Assembly: GCA_023413555.1 (NCBI GenBank) | Contig: JAEZPG010000072.1 | Location: 1 to 34,253, forward strand | Direction: 5' to 3' | DNA length: 34,253 nucleotides | Source of the DNA: Bacillota bacterium | GTDB taxonomy: Bacteria; Bacillota; Clostridia; Lachnospirales; Lachnospiraceae | Shown here: in pieces, positions 23,597 to 32,300 of the stretch | Position numbering within the stretch: position 1 is the stretch's first letter | How the letters are laid out: every line of letters begins with the position of its first letter | Notes under the pieces: model-generated | The model's input: only the letters and a program-made list of their open reading frames with translations | Databases searched by the model: none | What the model was told of the DNA's origin: nothing | Made by a program: the position numbers and the translations under genes

Positions 23597-24869
23597 TAAT
23601 GGATTTCGCAAATTCTCACTTCTTTGGGCTGGTGAATTTATTTCGGCAATTGGTAGTGGTTTGACTAGCTTTGGGTTAGGAATCTATGTGTATCAGATGA
23701 CGGGGAAGGCATCTACCATGGCACTTGTGACTTTATTGGCCTTTTTCCCCTCCCTAATTCTTGGGGTTCCTGCAGGAGTTTTGGCAGATAGGTATGATAG
23801 GCGGTTATTAATGCTAATAGGGGACAGTTTTTCTGCCATCGGCCTTGTGTTGATTCTAATTTTTATGACTCTTGGTAAGGCGAATCTTGCAATCATTTGT
23901 ATTGGAGTAACAATAAGCTCTATCTTTTCAGCTTTAATGGAGCTTGCGTATAAGGCAACAGTATCAGATCTTCTTACGGAGGATCAATATGTCAAAGCCA
24001 GTGGAATGGTACAGATTGCAGCTTCCTCCAAGTACCTGATTGCACCAATAATCGCTGGGTTTCTTTTGACAATCGCTGATATTAAGTTATTGCTCATCAT
24101 TGATATTTGTACGTTTTTTGTAACAGTAGTAACTATTACCGTTGTAAGAAAGGGACTGGATGCTAAGAAAGTAGAGCATTCCGAGACTATGATTTCTGAG
24201 TTATTGGAGGGCTGGCGGTATTTAAAAAATAATAAGGGAATTGTCATTCTTATAATTACAACTGCATTGATTTCGTTTTTTATGGGATTCATACAGACAC
24301 TTTCAACCCCATTGATTTTAGCATTTGCCAATAGCGCAACTCTTGGAACTGGTGAGACAGTCATTGCAAGTGGAATGTTAGTCTCAAGTATTCTTATAGG
24401 TATTCTGAAGGTAAAAGGACATTATCATCGGATGATCTTCCTAGGCCTTGCTTTTAATGGATTCTTTATGTTTTTGTATGGAATGAAGGCAAATATCATT
24501 TATATTGGGATTACAGGCTTTTTATTCTTTGCTACTTTGCCATTTGCCAATACAGGATTGGAATGTCTGATAAGATGCAACCTAGACAACAACGTTCAGG
24601 GACGTGTCTGGGGATTGATCGGATTCATATCTCAGTCTGGCTACATATTCTCTTATGCATTTTGTGGGTTATTGGCGGATTATGTTTTTACTCCACTTTT
24701 AAGGAAAGATGGCGCTCTTGCAGGTAACGTAGGAAAGATTTATGGGACAGGAGAAGGTAGAGGCATTGGATTATTAATTTCTCTTGCAGGCTTTGTAATT
24801 ATGCTATTGTCGTTGGTATTAGCACGGTCAAAGAAGGTAAAAGCATTGGATGTAGAGGAAGTCTACTAG
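23589..24869 (+). CDS. MFS efflux transporter (MFS_3/macrolide-exporter type)
   Basis: A 426-residue polytopic membrane protein with about twelve hydrophobic segments. The N-terminal 'FRKFSLLWAGEFISAIGSGL' and the loop 2-3 motif 'GVPAGVLADRYDRRLLM' are characteristic of drug and siderophore exporters of the MFS_3 group. A long cytoplasmic loop follows helix 6 ('LLEGWRYLKNNKGI'). It starts within the end of the tetR gene. Role: proton-driven export of a toxic small molecule, controlled by the TetR. The substrate is not predictable. Confidence 0.93.
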   Translation: MNSNGFRKFSLLWAGEFISAIGSGLTSFGLGIYVYQMTGKASTMALVTLLAFFPSLILGVPAGVLADRYDRRLLMLIGDSFSAIGLVLILIFMTLGKANLAIICIGVTISSIFSALMELAYKATVSDLLTEDQYVKASGMVQIAASSKYLIAPIIAGFLLTIADIKLLLIIDICTFFVTVVTITVVRKGLDAKKVEHSETMISELLEGWRYLKNNKGIVILIITTALISFFMGFIQTLSTPLILAFANSATLGTGETVIASGMLVSSILIGILKVKGHYHRMIFLGLAFNGFFMFLYGMKANIIYIGITGFLFFATLPFANTGLECLIRCNLDNNVQGRVWGLIGFISQSGYIFSYAFCGLLADYVFTPLLRKDGALAGNVGKIYGTGEGRGIGLLISLAGFVIMLLSLVLARSKKVKALDVEEVY

Positions 24870-25205
24870 GACAGATAGTATTTCTATAATGCTACAGAAT
24901 GTGTTAGGGTAAAGTACAAGTTCCTGTTGATGCAACTATTATTATTGAAGGAAAAATATGTGGAAATAAAAAGATACAGTAAAATGTATGAATTATTACT
25001 TTTTGATGATTGATGTATGAAGGCAATGATTGGAGTACTAATCATGGACCGGTTGGTCGCAGTAAGTATATTAAGGTACTATATTTGTAGTTAGAGATTA
25101 AAAATGTACCTAACGATGAGTGATTAGTCGTTCCCTCTTTTATCAAAAGCCATAGAAGATTAAGCTGTAGGATATAAATGAAGTCCATGAGAATGAGGAA
25201 AAGTA
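24870..25205 (+). other. Intergenic region with no supported gene
   Basis: No terminator, RNA motif or complete gene is evident. Two short stretches in one frame read like protein ('VQVPVDATIIIEGKICG' near 24911 and 'YEGNDWSTNHGPVGRSKY' near 25016) but are separated by several stops, so this may be a decayed gene. Confidence 0.35.
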
Positions 25206-25700
25206 ATGAGAAAAATAGAATTAGGTTATGAATCTAAATCTGGAGTTACCATAATGATTTTTACAGAAGGAACCATACTAAAGCCGAAGGCATGGTGGTC
25301 TTTATATTGTCATAAATCCTATTTGCCAATAGGCAATGCTGTTTCAAAGATAAAGGAATGGTATCATCAGGGAGCCAATATTATCTATATTACTTCCAGA
25401 AAGAAACATCAGGCAGAGGGAATGGCAAGTTTATTAAAGAAGTACGATTTTAAGGGAACTTGCTTACTGTGTAGAGAAGAAAAGGAAAACTATCAGAAAA
25501 TAGTAGAAAAGATAAAACCTACCATTTTAATTGAAGATAATTGCAAAAGCATAGGTGGAACTTGGTAAATGTGTATTACCAAGGTAGTAGATGATATAAA
25601 AAAAGATATAGTTAGTATAGTAGTTCCCGAATTTAAGGGGATTGATCAGTTACCTGTTGACTTAGAACAGTTATTGACATATGTCAGTAACAGCGTATAA
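25206..25700 (+). pseudogene. HAD-like hydrolase gene with an internal in-frame stop
   Basis: The frame from ATG 25206 encodes 120 residues of a HAD-like fold, with 'IMIFTEGTIL' in the motif I position, 'IIYITSRKK' as motif II and 'PTILIEDN' near motif IV, ending '...SIGGTW' at TAA 25566. The same frame continues without interruption for 43 more codons ('MCITKVVDDIKKDIVSIVV', then 'PEFKGIDQLPVDLEQLL') to TAA at 25698. The continuation looks like the natural C-terminus, so the TAA is best read as a nonsense mutation, for instance of CAA. The usual nucleophilic Asp of motif I is Thr or Glu here, so a phosphatase activity is doubtful anyway. It could still be expressed as a short protein or as two pieces. 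Confidence 0.6.
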
Positions 25701-25701
25701 T
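25674..25701 (+). promoter_or_regulatory. Promoter of the DUF134-mrp operon
   Basis: TTGACA (25674-25679), 16-bp spacer, TATAAT (25696-25701), both exact consensus. It sits over the tail of the preceding interrupted gene. Confidence 0.85.
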
Positions 25702-25723
25702 TTAAATGTAAATACATATGTCA
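25675..25723. promoter_or_regulatory. Paired palindromic operator candidates around the DUF134 promoter
   Basis: TGACATATGTCA (25675-25686) is a perfect 12-bp palindrome covering the -35. ACATATGTCA recurs at 25714-25723, just past the -10. Two copies bracketing a promoter suggest a dimeric repressor; the DUF134 HTH protein encoded next is the obvious candidate. Confidence 0.6.
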
Positions 25724-25744
25724 TAAATCTGAGGAGGTTTTTCT

Positions 25745-26107
25745 ATGCCAAGGCCAATGAAGTGGCGAAGAGTATGCAGCCTGCCAGAAACCTGTGAGTT
25801 TGGTCCTCTTGGTCGGGATTCGGATTTTCAGGATAACATAATAATGACAATTGATGAATATGAGACCATAAGACTAATTGACTTGGAGAACTTTACACAG
25901 GAAGAATGTGCAGAACAGATGAATATTGCTCGCACGACGGTACAGGGAATCTATAATGAAGCTAGAAGGAAGTTGGCCAGATCTTTAGTAAATGGTATGA
26001 CCCTTCAAATCCAGGGTGGAGAATATCTGATTTGTGATGGAAAAAGGAATGGTTGTAGACAGGGTTGTCGAAGAGATGATACAAATGGTAAAGGAGAAGA
26101 AATATGA
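25745..26107 (+). CDS. DUF134 family HTH protein
   Basis: A 120-residue protein with the conserved DUF134 N-terminus 'MPRPMKWRRVCSLPE' and a sigma-region-4-like HTH ('LENFTQEECAEQMNIARTTV', with 'IYNEARRKLA'). The C-terminal tail has Cys residues ('ICDGKRNGCRQGCRR') that could bind metal or an Fe-S cluster. GAGGAGG precedes the ATG. It overlaps the mrp start by 4 nt (ATGA), so the pair is coupled. DUF134 proteins are widely found next to Mrp/NifX-like Fe-S genes in anaerobes; a regulatory role is likely and fits the palindromes at its promoter, but no function is established that I can cite. Confidence 0.92.
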   Translation: MPRPMKWRRVCSLPETCEFGPLGRDSDFQDNIIMTIDEYETIRLIDLENFTQEECAEQMNIARTTVQGIYNEARRKLARSLVNGMTLQIQGGEYLICDGKRNGCRQGCRRDDTNGKGEEI

Positions 26108-26934
26108 GTGAAACATGTAATCAAAACTGTAGTGGTTGTTCAGAATCCTGCACAGACAGGAAAGAAGAAATGGATTTTACTGAGAAGTTGAATGAAATGA
26201 GCAGCGTAAAGAAGGTCATTGGTGTTGTCAGTGGTAAAGGTGGAGTAGGTAAATCCCTTGTTACCTCTATGCTTGCTGTTACAATGAATCGGTTAGGTTA
26301 TCATACAGCCATTTTAGATGCTGACATTACAGGACCATCCATACCAAAGGCATTTGGTATAAAAGAGAAAGCAACAGGAAATGAGATGGGAATCTTTCCA
26401 GTTGCCAGTAGTACAGGAATAGAAATTATGTCTGTTAATCTATTATTAGATAATGAAACAGATCCTGTTATATGGAGAGGACCAGTTATAGCGGGTACAG
26501 TGAAGCAATTTTGGTCTGATGTGATTTGGAAGGATATAGATTTTATGTTCATTGATATGCCACCTGGAACCGGTGATGTACCACTTACTGTATTTCAGTC
26601 CATATCATTAGATGGAATTATTGTTGTTACTTCTCCACAGGAGTTGGTATCCATGATTGTAGCTAAAGCAGTGAAGATGGCAGAGATGATGAATGTACCA
26701 ATTCTTGGATTAGTTGAGAATATGTCATATTTTAGATGCCCAGATAACGGTAAGGATTATCAGATTTTTGGTGACAGCCATATTGATGAAATAGCAAAGA
26801 ATCACAATATTCCTGTGCTTGCCAAATTACCAATAGATCCGTCGATATCCACTGCTTGTGACAAAGGTATGATTGAGCTATTTGATGGTAACTGGTTTGA
26901 TGATATCGCAAAGACACTTGAAAAAAATAGTTAA
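26104..26934 (+). CDS. Mrp/NBP35-family Fe-S carrier ATPase
   Basis: A 276-residue P-loop ATPase that binds and transfers Fe-S clusters. The deviant Walker A is 'VVSGKGGVGKS' (GKGGVGKS at 44-51), with 'ILDADITGPSIPKAFG' and 'DFMFIDMPPGTGDVPLTV' as the other nucleotide motifs. The N-terminus carries a four-Cys motif, Cys5, Cys9, Cys12, Cys16, as in NBP35-like forms. The C-terminal CPxC that bridges a cluster at the dimer interface reads 'RCPDNGKDY', so its second Cys is Asn. It overlaps the DUF134 gene by 4 nt and is closed by a hairpin. Confidence 0.94.
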   Translation: MSETCNQNCSGCSESCTDRKEEMDFTEKLNEMSSVKKVIGVVSGKGGVGKSLVTSMLAVTMNRLGYHTAILDADITGPSIPKAFGIKEKATGNEMGIFPVASSTGIEIMSVNLLLDNETDPVIWRGPVIAGTVKQFWSDVIWKDIDFMFIDMPPGTGDVPLTVFQSISLDGIIVVTSPQELVSMIVAKAVKMAEMMNVPILGLVENMSYFRCPDNGKDYQIFGDSHIDEIAKNHNIPVLAKLPIDPSISTACDKGMIELFDGNWFDDIAKTLEKNS

Positions 26935-26946
26935 TTTTATTATTCA

Positions 26947-26982
26947 AAGGATTGGCATAGGTATATATGCCAGTCTTTTTTT
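26947..26982 (+). terminator. Terminator after the mrp gene
   Basis: GATTGGCATA pairs with TATGCCAGTC (one wobble) over a short loop, flanked by AA...TT pairs and followed by a T-run at 26976-26982. Confidence 0.85.
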
Positions 26983-27117
26983 CTTGGTTAAGTTAAAATC
27001 AGATAAAGATCCAATAAAACAATTCATATATTACAAATTTAGAATTTATATGGTAAAATAAATGCATATTTTACTTACATATTTACAAAAAATGATAAAA
27101 AATCGGAGGAAGATACT

Positions 27118-28812
27118 ATGAGAATAAAATGGAAGATATTGTTGTCGTTTTCAAGTGTTATAATTACCCTTATTATGTCAGTTCTAGTTATTGTAAATAA
27201 TGAAATAAACAGTCTTGTACATAAAAAAAACAATCAGGAATTAGAACATTATTCCCAAATGGGGTTAGAGCTTTTGGATAAGTGGTACGATGGATCGTGG
27301 TCAATGAAAGATGGAAAACTGATGAAAGGAAATCAGGAAATAAGTGATAACCATGAATTTATTGATAGCTTTACAAGTAATACCAATGTTCTTGCTACTA
27401 TATTTCAAATGGATACCAGGATTACTACAAATATTCAGGACGAGACAGGAAAACGTGTCATTGGTACAAAAGCTTCTAATCAGGTGATTGAGCAGGTAAT
27501 TGATAATGGAGAGCCCTATATTGGTACTGCCGATATATTAGGAAAATCTGCAGTTACCTATTATATGCCATTGAAAGATGATTCTGGTTCAGTGGTTGGA
27601 ATGTGGTTTGTTGGTATCTATAATACGGTTGTGTCAGAAGACATCATGAGTACAATGTTAACTATCGTCAGTATATCTATAATGATACTACTCCCAGGAT
27701 TGTTAATTACTTATATCATTGGTAATAGTATTTCAAGAGGGATTAAAGAGGTAAGGAACAAGTTAAAGTCGATTGAAGAAGGTAAACTAGATAATGTCTT
27801 TCAGGAGAATGTTCTGAAACGTAAAGATGAAATTGGTAGTATATCGCGTTCTTCTCAGAATATGCAATTGAAAATAGCAGAAATAGTGGGGAGTATTAAG
27901 AGTGAATCGGATAATCTACAAAATGTTGCACAGCAAACTTTAGCATATATGGAAGAGGTTCATGATAATATTATGGAAATATCTTCGTCTACAGAAGAGC
28001 TGTCAGCGGGCATGGAGGAAAGTTCTGCATCTACTGAGGAAATGAATGCTTCTACACATGAAATAGAGGAAAGAATATCCAGTATGAAGGAAAAAACCGC
28101 GAATGGTGAAACCTTAGTAGAAGAAATTAAGAAACGTGCAGAAGAACTGAAAAATGAGACTAGTACTTCAAAAGAACAAGCTATTCTAATGTATAATAAT
28201 GCCAATAATCAACTTAGATCTTCTATTAAGAAGGCCAAAGCGATTGAAGAAATAAAGACATTATCACAGACTATATTAGATATTACATCTCAAACAAATC
28301 TTCTAGCACTGAATGCTTCCATAGAAGCGGCTCGAGCTGGTGAGGCTGGTAAAGGTTTTGCAGTAGTAGCAGATCAGATTGGGATACTTGCAGATAATTC
28401 CAAAGATGCAGTCTCAAAGATAAGTACTATAACGGAGGCGGTGTCAGAGGCAGTAGGTGGAGTAGTAGGACATTCTCAGGCACTTCTTGATTTTGTAGAT
28501 AATCATGTTCTAAAAGACTATGATATGATGGTGGCAACAGGTGTACAGTACGATGACGATGCAGAGCAAATTCGTATTGTGGTTTCTGAAATAAATGATA
28601 TTGCTGAAGTATTGTATGAGCATATAAAGCAAATGAGGCAAGCTATTGAAGAAGTTACAACAGCATCATTAGAAGGAGCAGAAGGAACCGCAAACATTGC
28701 AATGATGACATCCAATATTACAACTAAGGCAGATGAAGTATTACAAGAATCTAGAAAGAGTAGAGAAAGTGCAAAGCACTTGGATAGTATTGTGGACTAT
28801 TTTAAATCCTAA
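27118..28812 (+). CDS. Methyl-accepting chemotaxis protein
   Basis: A 564-residue transmembrane chemoreceptor. TM1 is at about 8-26, an extracytoplasmic single-Cache-like domain at about 27-180 ('NVLATIFQMDTRITTNI', 'TADILGKSAVTYYMPL', 'GMWFVGIYNT'), TM2 at about 183-204, a HAMP domain at about 205-260 and a long coiled-coil signalling domain to the end. The hairpin tip that contacts CheA/CheW reads 'LALNASIEAARAGEAGKGF'. GGAGGAAG precedes the ATG. No other chemotaxis gene is in the window, so it is an orphan receptor feeding a pathway encoded elsewhere. This Cache type senses small organic acids in known cases; the ligand here is unknown. Confidence 0.95.
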   Translation: MRIKWKILLSFSSVIITLIMSVLVIVNNEINSLVHKKNNQELEHYSQMGLELLDKWYDGSWSMKDGKLMKGNQEISDNHEFIDSFTSNTNVLATIFQMDTRITTNIQDETGKRVIGTKASNQVIEQVIDNGEPYIGTADILGKSAVTYYMPLKDDSGSVVGMWFVGIYNTVVSEDIMSTMLTIVSISIMILLPGLLITYIIGNSISRGIKEVRNKLKSIEEGKLDNVFQENVLKRKDEIGSISRSSQNMQLKIAEIVGSIKSESDNLQNVAQQTLAYMEEVHDNIMEISSSTEELSAGMEESSASTEEMNASTHEIEERISSMKEKTANGETLVEEIKKRAEELKNETSTSKEQAILMYNNANNQLRSSIKKAKAIEEIKTLSQTILDITSQTNLLALNASIEAARAGEAGKGFAVVADQIGILADNSKDAVSKISTITEAVSEAVGGVVGHSQALLDFVDNHVLKDYDMMVATGVQYDDDAEQIRIVVSEINDIAEVLYEHIKQMRQAIEEVTTASLEGAEGTANIAMMTSNITTKADEVLQESRKSRESAKHLDSIVDYFKS

Positions 28813-28832
28813 ATGAACATCCACCCACATAG

Positions 28833-29117
28833 GGGGAGGATGATACCGGGAAGCCATACGAAAAGGGTGCCATTGAGGTCAATCATGAACTGATTCGTCG
28901 AAATCTTTAAAAGAGAACCAGCTTTGATGATTTAACCCAGCAGGAAATGAATCGAATGAGGAATCACATCAATTCCTACAAAAGGAAGAAGCTGAACAAT
29001 CGTAATCCCTACGAAACGTTCAGCTTCTACCACTGAGAAGAGGTTTTACGTGAACTTGGATGTGAACCAGTTGCACCTGGTAACATCTTACTAAAACCTA
29101 CTCTACTAAAAAACTGA
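28833..29117 (+). pseudogene. IS30-family transposase, decayed C-terminal fragment
   Basis: One frame reads 'KPYEKGAIEVNHELIRRNL', then TAA, 'TSFDDLTQQEMNRMRNHI', 'NSYKRKKLNNRNPYETFSFY', a TGA, and 'EEVLRELGCEPVAPGNILLK' to a stop at 29115. This is the C-terminal catalytic end of IS30-type transposases (the HELIRR, DLTQ, HINSY, LNxxxPYE pattern). Two nonsense codons and loss of the N-terminal two thirds show it is dead. It lies directly between the chemoreceptor and the surface protein gene; I could not identify inverted repeats. Confidence 0.82.
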
Positions 29118-29223
29118 ACTGTAAGCCGCCAACACTTGTCAATATGTTGAAAATAGGAGTAGGTTTTCGTTTACAAACAAGATAGAAGTTGTGTTCTATA
29201 TAAAAGGGAAATATGGAATAAAA

Positions 29224-29252
29224 TTGACATAATAAAGCGATATATGGATAAT
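29224..29252 (+). promoter_or_regulatory. Promoter of the large surface protein gene
   Basis: TTGACA (29224-29229), 17-bp spacer, GATAAT (29247-29252), 60 nt upstream of the start codon. An ACATATGTC string at 29279 resembles the palindromes at the DUF134 promoter, possibly by chance. Confidence 0.7.
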
Positions 29253-29311
29253 AAAAGTATATAAGTATAAAAGGAACAACATATGTCTGATCAAACTGAT
29301 AGGAGGATATT

Positions 29312-32300
29312 ATGAAGAAAAATAGGTTTTATCTGAAGCTTATCCCAATTGCTTTCTTTGTATTGCTTTTATGTTCAACAACAATACATAGTGATGTCAA
29401 GTCTGGAGTAAAAGACAAAACGAATTCTGTTATACGGCAAATGGATGGGGTTCAAGCAGAAGTTAAGAGTTCTCCATTGGTAAGTAGTGTAGACAATCAA
29501 CAGGTACAACGGGAACATGAAAAAACTAAGTACATCGTACATAGTAAATCTGAGAATCAAAAGCAAGTGAGTGTGAATCAGAATCCAATCAATTCTACAC
29601 CGAATGGTAGTTCCAATTGGTATGGTTATAAAGTGACCGACATCTCCGCATATGTTGAACCAGAATGTTATCTTACATATACTATAACAGAAGCGAATCA
29701 GGGATATTATGTGAGTGATACACTTTTATCAAATATCAAATATGAAAAGAAATATATCGAGAATGGTGAAATTAAGACCATAAATCTGACGGAAAATGTT
29801 CGTTTTGTTTGGGAGAGTTCTACCGGAAAGGACTCAGAACTAGTGGAGATGAAGAAAGAGAATGGGTCCTATACTTTACTTGCTAATAAAGAAGGAACCG
29901 CATCGGGTTATATAAAACTCTATGAGGGAACTAGTGAGGAACCAATTTTAACTTCAAAGCTTTTTACCTTTACGATAAAACCTCTAATCAAGGATGATAC
30001 TAAAAATTATGGTATAACATATGTTAATCAGACTAGAAAAATATATCTTGGAGATATACAGGTAAGAGAACAGTCTGCAAGCCCATGGGTTACCAATGTT
30101 ACTAGTAGTGACCCTAATATCTTGTCTGTTGTTAAAAATACTGCTCTTAGTGGATCCTCATTTACAGTTAGAGGACTAATGGAGGGTAATGTAGAACTTA
30201 CCATAGACTATGCGGTAAAGGATGGAGATAAAGTAATTAACGTTAGTAAAAGTGTAATTATGTATTGTAAACCAGAGCGTTACTATGCGAGTGTTAGTAA
30301 TTTAGGTGCTAAGTTATATCAGTTAATGCCAACCCAGACTAGTGAAGTGAAGATTATTTTAAATAGGGTTTATTACGATGAGTACAACCAAGAAACTGAA
30401 CAAAGAAATATTGATTTAAAAGGCTTTACAATAGAAGTTGAGAATTATGAAAATAGTACGTCTTTAGTAGATGCCCGTATTGATGGAGATAAAGTATTGA
30501 TTACTGCTAAAGCTCCAGGCGATGGTATGATATTTGCTGATATTAAAAAAGATGGGGTGTCAGTATGTAGAGTTAATATTTCATTTTATATATTAGCAGA
30601 ACGATATTTATTGGAGTATAACGGACCAACCACATTGTTTAGAAAACAGATAGTAGAGGCACCAGCCTTAAATCATTATATTTATGCAGATGGTATCTTA
30701 GAGAAGCAAGAAGTAGAAGATGCAGTGGTTACATGTAATGTGGATAATATTTTTACATATAAAAACAAAACCCTTACGGCTGCTGATACATCATATGACT
30801 ATGAATATATATCTTTTACATGTACCTATAATAATCTTATTTATTATCTTTATAGTGATTTTTGGGTCATGGAACCAAATATGAACGCTTCTAGAGCCCT
30901 TTATCCAGGAGAAACAACTAGTATAGATCTGAGTGGCTTTAGTCTTAGTGATGATTATAGTATAACCTGGTCTTTAAAAAACAAATCTTCTTCTGTGACC
31001 CAAGAGCTTGCTAATCTTCAGTCTGATGGTGGTTTGACAGCATTGTTATCGTGTTTGAATCCTGGAGAGGTAGATGTAACAGCAACCATAAAAAGAGGAG
31101 AAGAAACTATTTCTTCTGTAACTAAAACTTTTATAATAAATTCGCAGTATCAGGGCATGTTAAGTACTGCTCAATCGAACCTCACGGTTAACCAACGAGC
31201 TAATATTATTGGAAATGATTATAGAATAAATAATACTTATTATAATACTAGCATCGATACGGTGACCAGCAGCGATCCTTCTATTGTAGAGGTGATGGAT
31301 TACAGTAGAACTCAGAATACGAATAATAGTCTTTATACATTCAAAATCAAAGGAAAAAGTGTAGGAAGTGCAAATATAACAGTAACTTTTACCTATATTG
31401 ATAAAGATGGTACTCCAGTCCAAAAACAAGAGACGGTAAGTGTAACAGTAAATGACGGCAAGTATACTTGCTCGTGGAATATAATGAATAATTCCGGTAT
31501 TCCTGGAGAAAGTATACCATTGACTATTTACTGTCAAAAATCTGGATATAATATGAATGGAGAATATGTAACTACCGCGGTAACTCCATCTGAGGTACGT
31601 TATGAGTTATCAGCTTCTGCCTCTAATATGGCGACCGTTGAGAATGGTATGTTAACGTTTAAAACGGATGCGGTTCCTGGCAGTTCATTCTCTATTAATC
31701 CAACCGTAATAATAAATGGTAAGGACTACTCTGTCGGTAGTAAAACATTCTATGTTGTATCCAGTTATTATAAGATTAAAGGAGTTACTGATGAGGTCAC
31801 TATAAAAGAAGGTGATACTAAGACACTGACACCAGAGTTATATCAATATGATAAGGATAATCTGGTTGGGAAAAAAGTCGAAAGTATTACATTTGGTTGG
31901 AGTAGTAGTTTAAGTATTAACTACACACCTAACTTAAGCAATGAGTATATCTCTGCTACAGGAATGTCTATTACGGGTAGTAAAGCAGGTGAAACTACTG
32001 CTAATTTAGTAACATTTTATAAGGATGAGAGTGGTGCTACGAAATATGTTGTGAAGAGTATACATGTGGTAATCATTCCTAAGGATATTCCGAATTTGGA
32101 TATAGCTCAGAGAGGAACAGTTTTACGTCCAGATAGTTATTTTAAAATTACACCTACAACTACAGGTGCTTATAACATTGCGTGCTCTAATGAGTATGAC
32201 TATCCAGTAATTCAAATCATGGACCATGAGCTAAATACAATAGGTAGATACACGAGGAGTCATTCTCTCTATCCAGGATCTTTCACTGTACCTGTTACAT

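Noticed and set aside
29279..29287. A third ACATATGTC copy as part of a shared regulon
   Set aside because: ACATATGT also occurs inside the ribBA coding region near 10900, so a short AT-rich palindrome may appear by chance. Only the pair at the DUF134 promoter is kept.
31160..31537. 125-codon minus-strand frame opposite the surface protein gene
   Set aside because: It is opposite a continuous 1,647-codon plus-strand frame with clear repeat domains; the peptide is composed of low-complexity Ile/Tyr/Ser. The frame at 33940-34161 is rejected for the same reason.
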